Shown piece after piece: positions 15,975-19,030 of a stretch of DNA of 19,030 nt (positions are counted from its first letter, which is position 1; each line of letters begins with the position of its first letter). The position numbers were made by a program, and so were the translations under genes. The notes under the pieces are model-generated. The model made no database searches, was not told the origin of the DNA, and worked only from the letters and a program-made list of their open reading frames with translations. Location: the NCBI GenBank assembly GCA_900756725.1, contig CAAELJ010000142.1, positions 1-19,030 of the forward strand, written 5' to 3'. The DNA is from an uncultured Collinsella sp. (GTDB taxonomy: Bacteria > Actinomycetota > Coriobacteriia > Coriobacteriales > Coriobacteriaceae).

Positions 15975-17255
15975 ATGATTCGAGCTGCCCTGACGGTCGA
16001 AGAGGCTTTGGAGGGCATGAAGGCCCTGGAGCCCAAGATTAAAAACTATGCGCGCCTGGTCGTCCGCAAGGGCGTAAACGTCAAGTCCGGCCAGGAGGTT
16101 GTCGTTCAGTCTCCGGTCGAGTGCGCATCCTTTGCCCGCGTGGTGGTCGCGGAGGCTTATGAAGCCGGCGCTGGCCACGTGACGGTTATTTGGGCCGATG
16201 ATGCCGTGACGAGGCTCACGTACGAGCATGTCGAGAAAAGCTATTTTGAGCAGACGCCCGAGTGGAAGCGCCTGCAGCTGGATTCCTTGGCCCAAGATGG
16301 CGCTTGCTTTATCTTTATCGAAGGTGCGGACCCTGCGGCTCTCAAGGGTATCGATCCCGCCAAGCCCGCCGCGGCTTCCAAGGCAAGGAACACGCAGTGC
16401 AAGGTCTTCCGCCGTGGACTGGACTACAACATCAACCCGTGGTGCATCGCCGGCGCTCCGGTCGTGGCTTGGGCGCACGAGGTGTTCCCGGGAGACGCTG
16501 ATGAGGTTGCAATCTATAAGCTGTGGAATGCGATTCTGCACACCGCTCGTGCCGATGGCCAGGACCCGGAGAGCGACTGGGAGCTTCATGACGCGGCGTT
16601 CGAAAAGAATTTGCACTTCCTGAACGACAATCGTTTTGACTGCCTGCATTACACCTCGGCAAATGGAACCGATCTGACGATTGGCATGACGAAAGGTCAC
16701 GAGTGGGCCGGCGGCAAAGGCAAGACGCCCGATGGGCACCCCTTCTTCCCCAACATTCCCACCGAGGAGGTCTTCACCTCGCCTGATCGTATGCGTGCCG
16801 ACGGTATCGTGTATTCGGCTATGCCGCTCATTCACCACGGTAACAAGGTTGACGATTTTTGGATTAAGTTCGAGGCCGGCCGCGTAGTGGACTACGATGC
16901 CCGCGTGGGCAAGGCAACGCTTGCGAGCATTATTGACACCGACGAAGGTGCCGCTCATCTGGGTGAGGTCGCGCTTATCTCCAAGAACACGCCGATCCGC
17001 GAAAGTGGCGTTCTGTTCTACGACACGCTCTATGACGAGAACGCTAGCTGCCACCTTGCGCTGGGCGTCGGTTTCCCCGAATGCATCGAGGGCGGGTACG
17101 ACATGTCCAAGGAGGAGCTCCTGGAGCATGGCGTTAACGTCTCGAGCACGCACGTCGATTTTATGATCGGCACGGACGACATCGATATTACGGGCATTAC
17201 GCCCGATGGACGTGAAGTTGTGATTTTCCAGAACGGCCAATGGAGTTGGGAATAG
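15975..17255 (+). CDS. M29-family metallo-aminopeptidase
   Basis: This 426-aa cytoplasmic peptidase should remove N-terminal residues from peptides using two metal ions. Likely metal ligands are all visible: Glu264 or Glu265 (TEEVFTSP), Glu331 (GEVALI), His360 (SCHLALG), and His393 and Asp395 (STHVDF). The overall length and order match the AmpS/aminopeptidase T group. The ATG at 15975 is chosen because GGAG sits 6 nt ahead (15965-15968); the ATG at 15963 overlaps that site. The gene follows the purC-unit terminator, so it has its own promoter, not clearly seen. The last codons contain the -35 box of tRNA-Lys. No terminator of its own is seen before the tRNA. Confidence 0.93.
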   Translation: MIRAALTVEEALEGMKALEPKIKNYARLVVRKGVNVKSGQEVVVQSPVECASFARVVVAEAYEAGAGHVTVIWADDAVTRLTYEHVEKSYFEQTPEWKRLQLDSLAQDGACFIFIEGADPAALKGIDPAKPAAASKARNTQCKVFRRGLDYNINPWCIAGAPVVAWAHEVFPGDADEVAIYKLWNAILHTARADGQDPESDWELHDAAFEKNLHFLNDNRFDCLHYTSANGTDLTIGMTKGHEWAGGKGKTPDGHPFFPNIPTEEVFTSPDRMRADGIVYSAMPLIHHGNKVDDFWIKFEAGRVVDYDARVGKATLASIIDTDEGAAHLGEVALISKNTPIRESGVLFYDTLYDENASCHLALGVGFPECIEGGYDMSKEELLEHGVNVSSTHVDFMIGTDDIDITGITPDGREVVIFQNGQWSWE

Positions 17256-17274
17256 TCCCAGACCGTGGTACAAT
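17246..17274 (+). promoter_or_regulatory. Promoter of tRNA-Lys, -35 inside the aminopeptidase gene
   Basis: TTGGGA (17246-17251) and TACAAT (17269-17274) are 17 nt apart, and the tRNA 5' end lies 9 nt after the -10 box. The -35 box is formed by the last three codons of the aminopeptidase gene. Confidence 0.65.
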
Positions 17275-17283
17275 GCCACCCGC

Positions 17284-17359
17284 GGGCCGTTAGCTCAGCT
17301 GGCAGAGCAGGGGACTTTTAATCCCAAGGTCCAGGGTTCGAACCCCTGACGGCCCACCA
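17284..17359 (+). tRNA. tRNA-Lys (anticodon TTT)
   Basis: The acceptor arms GGGCCGT and ACGGCCC pair over 7 bp. The anticodon loop CTTTTAA gives TTT, which reads AAA and AAG lysine codons. The D arm (AGCTCAGCTGGCAGAGC) and T arm (AGGGTTCGAACCCCT) are standard. CCA is encoded (17357-17359). Its last 19 bases before the final A are repeated 177 bp downstream. Confidence 0.96.
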
Positions 17360-17371
17360 TAGAAAAGAAAA

Positions 17372-17399
17372 GCGACTGGCGGATGCCGGCCGCTTTTTT
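17372..17399 (+). terminator. Intrinsic terminator of tRNA-Lys
   Basis: A 9-bp stem (GCGACTGGC with GCCGGCCGC, one mismatch and one G-U pair), a 4-nt loop GGAT and six T residues follow the tRNA by 12 nt. Confidence 0.85.
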
Positions 17400-17426
17400 G
17401 TTGCCGGTACACGGGTTCGAACCCGT
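17394..17426 (-). repeat. Terminator-associated T-arm-like motif, copy B, with 16-bp palindrome
   Basis: TTTTTTGTTGCCG (17394-17406) is followed 4 nt later by the perfect palindrome ACGGGTTCGAACCCGT (17411-17426). The 32 nt from 17394 match copy C (18679-18710) at about 28 positions with no gap. On the minus strand it reads as a T-stem-loop and a short acceptor-like tail. Confidence 0.6.
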
Positions 17427-17516
17427 CGGGGCGCGGAGCTGAGTAAACGCGTGAGCGTTTGCCAGTGCAGCGCGCAAGGCATGAAAGCGCCGCAGCGGCC
17501 GCCTGCGGAGCAGGCT
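17427..17516. other. GC-rich structured spacer between tRNA-Lys end copies
   Basis: This stretch holds two perfect hairpins: AAACGC with GCGTTT around GTGA (17445-17460), and CCGCAG with CTGCGG around a 7-nt loop (17490-17508). It has no credible gene. Open frames here on the minus strand are the familiar false ORFs that run through antisense tRNA sequence. Confidence 0.5.
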
Positions 17517-17535
17517 GAACCCCTGACGGCCCACC
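17517..17535 (+). repeat. Direct repeat of tRNA-Lys 3' end (att-like)
   Basis: GAACCCCTGACGGCCCACC (19 bp) is identical to 17340-17358 inside tRNA-Lys. The similarity continues weakly into the A/G-rich bases after it, which here supply the GGA ribosome site of the traX gene. A duplicated tRNA 3' end is the usual footprint of integrase-mediated insertion. No integrase gene lies in the window. Confidence 0.7.
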
Positions 17536-17553
17536 CAAAGAAAGGAAAAAGAA

Positions 17554-18351
17554 ATGAAAACAGATAGATACGGAATTAGCGGCAGCACATTAAAGATAAT
17601 AGCGGCCATCTCGATGGTTCTCGATCATGTAAGCAGGATCGTCCTGACCAATGGAATCATGACTCACGCATCGTACGATCAGATATCAGACGAACAGTGG
17701 GCGATTCTAAGCGAGGCTTCGGATGTGCTTCATGTTCTTGGCAGAATTGCATTTCCCTTATTTTGCTTTTTGATAGTTGAGGGATTTTTGCATACTCATG
17801 ACATAAAGAAGTACCTGCGAAATATGCTTGTCTTCGCAATCATTGCGGAGCCCATATACGATTTCGTTCAAACCGGGCAGCTATTTGACCTTCGGCAACA
17901 AAATGTTATGTTTGAGCTCCTGCTTTCCTTGGTCTTTTTGATTATTCTGGAAAAGATACAAAGTCTTTCAAAATGGAAGAGGTACATCGCAGAAATTGCT
18001 CTGATTGTTTTGACAGCACTGGCAGCTGAATACACTAAACTAGATGGCGGTGTGTATGGAATTCTGCTTGTGGCTGCGTTCTATTTATTCCACGACAGCA
18101 AGGCCAAGATGTTCTTTGCTGCAGTATGCGCAGTGCTCCTTTCGTCCTGCCATATAGTTGGCGGCGGATTTGAGTTTGCTACAGCTAATGTATTTAATCC
18201 TGATGTTGCCGCCGCGGTCGTTTCGTTGCTGCTTATCAATCTTTATAATGGCAAGCGAGGGCTGAAGCTGAAATATTTCTTCTACATTTTCTATCCGGCA
18301 CATCTTGCTCTGCTTTATGGTGTCTCACTTATTGTTTTGAACTGTCTTTAA
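17554..18351 (+). CDS. traX: TraX-family membrane protein
   Basis: This 265-aa protein is mostly hydrophobic, with about seven to eight predicted helices. It shows the TraX hallmarks: ISMVLDHVSRIV near residue 20, LGRIAFPLFCFLIVEGFLHTHDIKKYL near 68-95, a following QQNVMFEL, and FYIFYPAHL near the end. F-plasmid TraX acetylates the pilin N-terminus; chromosomal homologues are common in Firmicutes and Actinobacteria and are mostly uncharacterised, probably acyltransferases. The ATG at 17554 follows AAAGGA. The gene sits just after the duplicated tRNA-Lys end and is clearly richer in A and T than the purB-ampS genes, which suggests acquired DNA. No other conjugation genes are near, so a conjugation role is not implied. 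Confidence 0.87.
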   Translation: MKTDRYGISGSTLKIIAAISMVLDHVSRIVLTNGIMTHASYDQISDEQWAILSEASDVLHVLGRIAFPLFCFLIVEGFLHTHDIKKYLRNMLVFAIIAEPIYDFVQTGQLFDLRQQNVMFELLLSLVFLIILEKIQSLSKWKRYIAEIALIVLTALAAEYTKLDGGVYGILLVAAFYLFHDSKAKMFFAAVCAVLLSSCHIVGGGFEFATANVFNPDVAAAVVSLLLINLYNGKRGLKLKYFFYIFYPAHLALLYGVSLIVLNCL

Positions 18352-18460
18352 AAACTCTCAAACAAGTCTCTGAAAGCAGAAACAAATTGACCCTAAGACT
18401 GCTTGTGAAGTTCCGGAAGACCTGAGAGATGCGAGGATAGACAACGAGGGCTGCAGAAAG

Positions 18461-18652
18461 ATGCTTCACAGTTCTCTGGCGGATCGCATGAATCTGTATG
18501 AGGATCACTTCCACACACTCATTAATAACAGTGATAAACACGGCAGATCCTCAAAACATGAGACTGCGAAGGTCGAAAGATGCTTCGAAAGCATGAATGG
18601 CAGCGAGAAAACGAGTTCGGAAGCACCCTCTGGATGCTCCAGCATAGAATAG
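18461..18652 (+). CDS. Small hypothetical ORF, possibly a gene remnant
   Basis: This is a 63-aa, polar, His/Ser-rich frame (MLHSSLADRMN to SGCSSIE). It is open without a start for about 27 more codons upstream and has no clear ribosome site at the ATG. Its stop lies only 4 nt before a good terminator, which is what a real 3' end would look like, but the sequence resembles no family I know. It may be the tail of a degraded gene. The bases between 18352 and about 18375 hold nothing recognisable. Confidence 0.25.
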   Translation: MLHSSLADRMNLYEDHFHTLINNSDKHGRSSKHETAKVERCFESMNGSEKTSSEAPSGCSSIE

Positions 18653-18656
18653 AAAG

Positions 18657-18684
18657 CGGTCAACTTCGGTTGGCCGTCTTTTTT
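18657..18684 (+). terminator. Intrinsic terminator with TTCG tetraloop
   Basis: CGGTCAAC and GTTGGCCG pair over 8 bp (one G-U) around a stable TTCG loop, followed by TC and six T residues. It closes the transcript of the traX region. Confidence 0.88.
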
Positions 18685-18710
18685 GTTGCCGCGCCACGGG
18701 ATCGAACCCG
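18679..18710 (-). repeat. Terminator-associated T-arm-like motif, copy C
   Basis: TTTTTTGTTGCCG (18679-18691) matches copy B exactly, then after 4 nt CGGGATCGAACCCG (18697-18710) matches apart from one base. The link to the preceding terminator T-tract is identical in both copies. Confidence 0.6.
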
Positions 18711-18929
18711 AACTTCTCTATATATAAGAACGCTTGGCGAACAAAACCTGCCTTTTACCGACGGGAAACAAATAGCTGATGCTTTTGGAGTAAAGTGGCG
18801 CTCCAGAGATGACCGATGCCTTAACACCTATAAACCAGCTGGTCATCGCCAATATCAGAAGCTGCTGCTTCGAATACGGCCTCAGTGAAGCAACTGAGGG
18901 TTCTATTCATTTGTGAACAAAATATGGAG
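18711..18929. other. Non-coding stretch with one small hairpin
   Basis: No convincing gene is seen. CCTCAGT (18880-18886) and ACTGAGG (18893-18899) form a 7-bp hairpin without a proper T-tract. The frame open from 18580 to 18888 crosses the terminator and the repeat and is judged spurious. Confidence 0.4.
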
Positions 18930-19013
18930 TGCCAGATTCCCGCCCCCGGGGCCCCTCCGGTCTGGCAATATATCTCCTTGCCGCGCGGCCCGGTCGAACC
19001 GGATGGACCGCGC
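18930..19013. repeat. Structured intergenic element, including T-arm-like motif D
   Basis: Two nested structures are adjacent. TGCCAGA (18930-18936) pairs with TCTGGCA (18961-18967) around a very GC-rich core containing CCCCGGGG. Then GCGCGG (18983-18988) pairs with CCGCGC (19008-19013), enclosing CCGGTCGAACCGG (18990-19002), a hairpin with a CGA loop. TTGCCG directly precedes the second unit, as in copies B and C. It may be a degenerate relative of those repeats or a REP-like element. Confidence 0.4.
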
Positions 19014-19030
19014 AGGCGTGCACCTTGAGA

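Noticed and set aside
15903..17279. A 458-codon open frame on the minus strand opposite the aminopeptidase gene
   Set aside because: It lies wholly antisense to a gene with conserved family motifs, has no recognisable domain and reflects codon bias in GC-rich DNA.
17290..17609. Minus-strand frames containing QGFEPWTLGLK-like peptide
   Set aside because: Antisense to tRNA-Lys and its duplicated end; a well-known annotation artefact.
17554..18351. Part of a conjugative transfer system
   Set aside because: Only the TraX homologue is present; no relaxase, coupling protein or secretion genes are in the window, and chromosomal TraX proteins are common without them.
18580..18888. A 102-codon frame across the end of the traX region
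   Set aside because: It runs through a strong terminator and the T-arm-like repeat and has no plausible start site or domain.

Overview
The window looks like chromosomal DNA of a moderately GC-rich, Gram-positive anaerobe of the Coriobacteriia, probably Collinsella or a near relative. This placement is an inference from three things: an LPxTG surface adhesin, Tat-lipoprotein and OmpR-type regulatory genes with GC-biased codons, and the overall gene style. No rRNA or other marker fixes the species.

Layout. (1) 21-3452, minus strand: a 1143-aa wall-anchored thioester adhesin with a Cys-Gln thioester domain, about six CnaB-like repeats and an LPATG sorting signal. (2) 3707-3868: tRNA-Gly(CCC) with its own promoter and terminator, followed by an isolated inverted T-arm-like sequence. 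(3) 4076-5749, minus: an AlbA_2/Schlafen-type ATP-binding putative regulator. Its roughly 400-bp upstream region carries a dense array of TAATGT/ACATTA sites arranged as inverted repeats. (4) 6148-7494: purB with a strong terminator. (5) 7635-10266: a periplasmic-binding-type sensor overlapping by 4 bp a membrane diguanylate cyclase whose frame is broken by a 1-nt shift near 9481. (6) 10380-11854: a four-cysteine TSCPD protein overlapping by 1 nt a Tat-exported lipoprotein. (7) 12008-14308: an OmpR-family response regulator and its histidine kinase. (8) 14418-15881: purC directly joined to a small two-helix membrane protein gene. (9) 15975-17255: an M29 aminopeptidase, whose 3' end holds the -35 box of tRNA-Lys(TTT). 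(10) 17360 to the end: a visibly AT-richer segment beginning inside a duplicated tRNA-Lys 3' end. It holds a TraX-family membrane protein, a small doubtful ORF, a terminator and several structured repeats.

How the genes fit together. PurB and PurC are purine biosynthesis enzymes, but they lie in separate transcription units. The two signalling blocks, SBP/GGDEF and RR/HK, are each translationally coupled or closely spaced pairs. Both tRNA genes are followed by a terminator and then an inverted T-arm-like motif; a third copy follows the terminator at 18657-18684. The tRNA-Lys end is duplicated in an att-like way, so both tRNA flanks look like integration-prone accessory sites (the traX region, and possibly the AlbA_2 region).

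The most unusual signals are the operator-like array upstream of the AlbA_2 gene, the terminator-associated T-arm repeats, the 18-bp hairpin inside the start of the histidine kinase gene, and the frameshifted diguanylate cyclase. I found no CRISPR array, transposase, integrase or rRNA.
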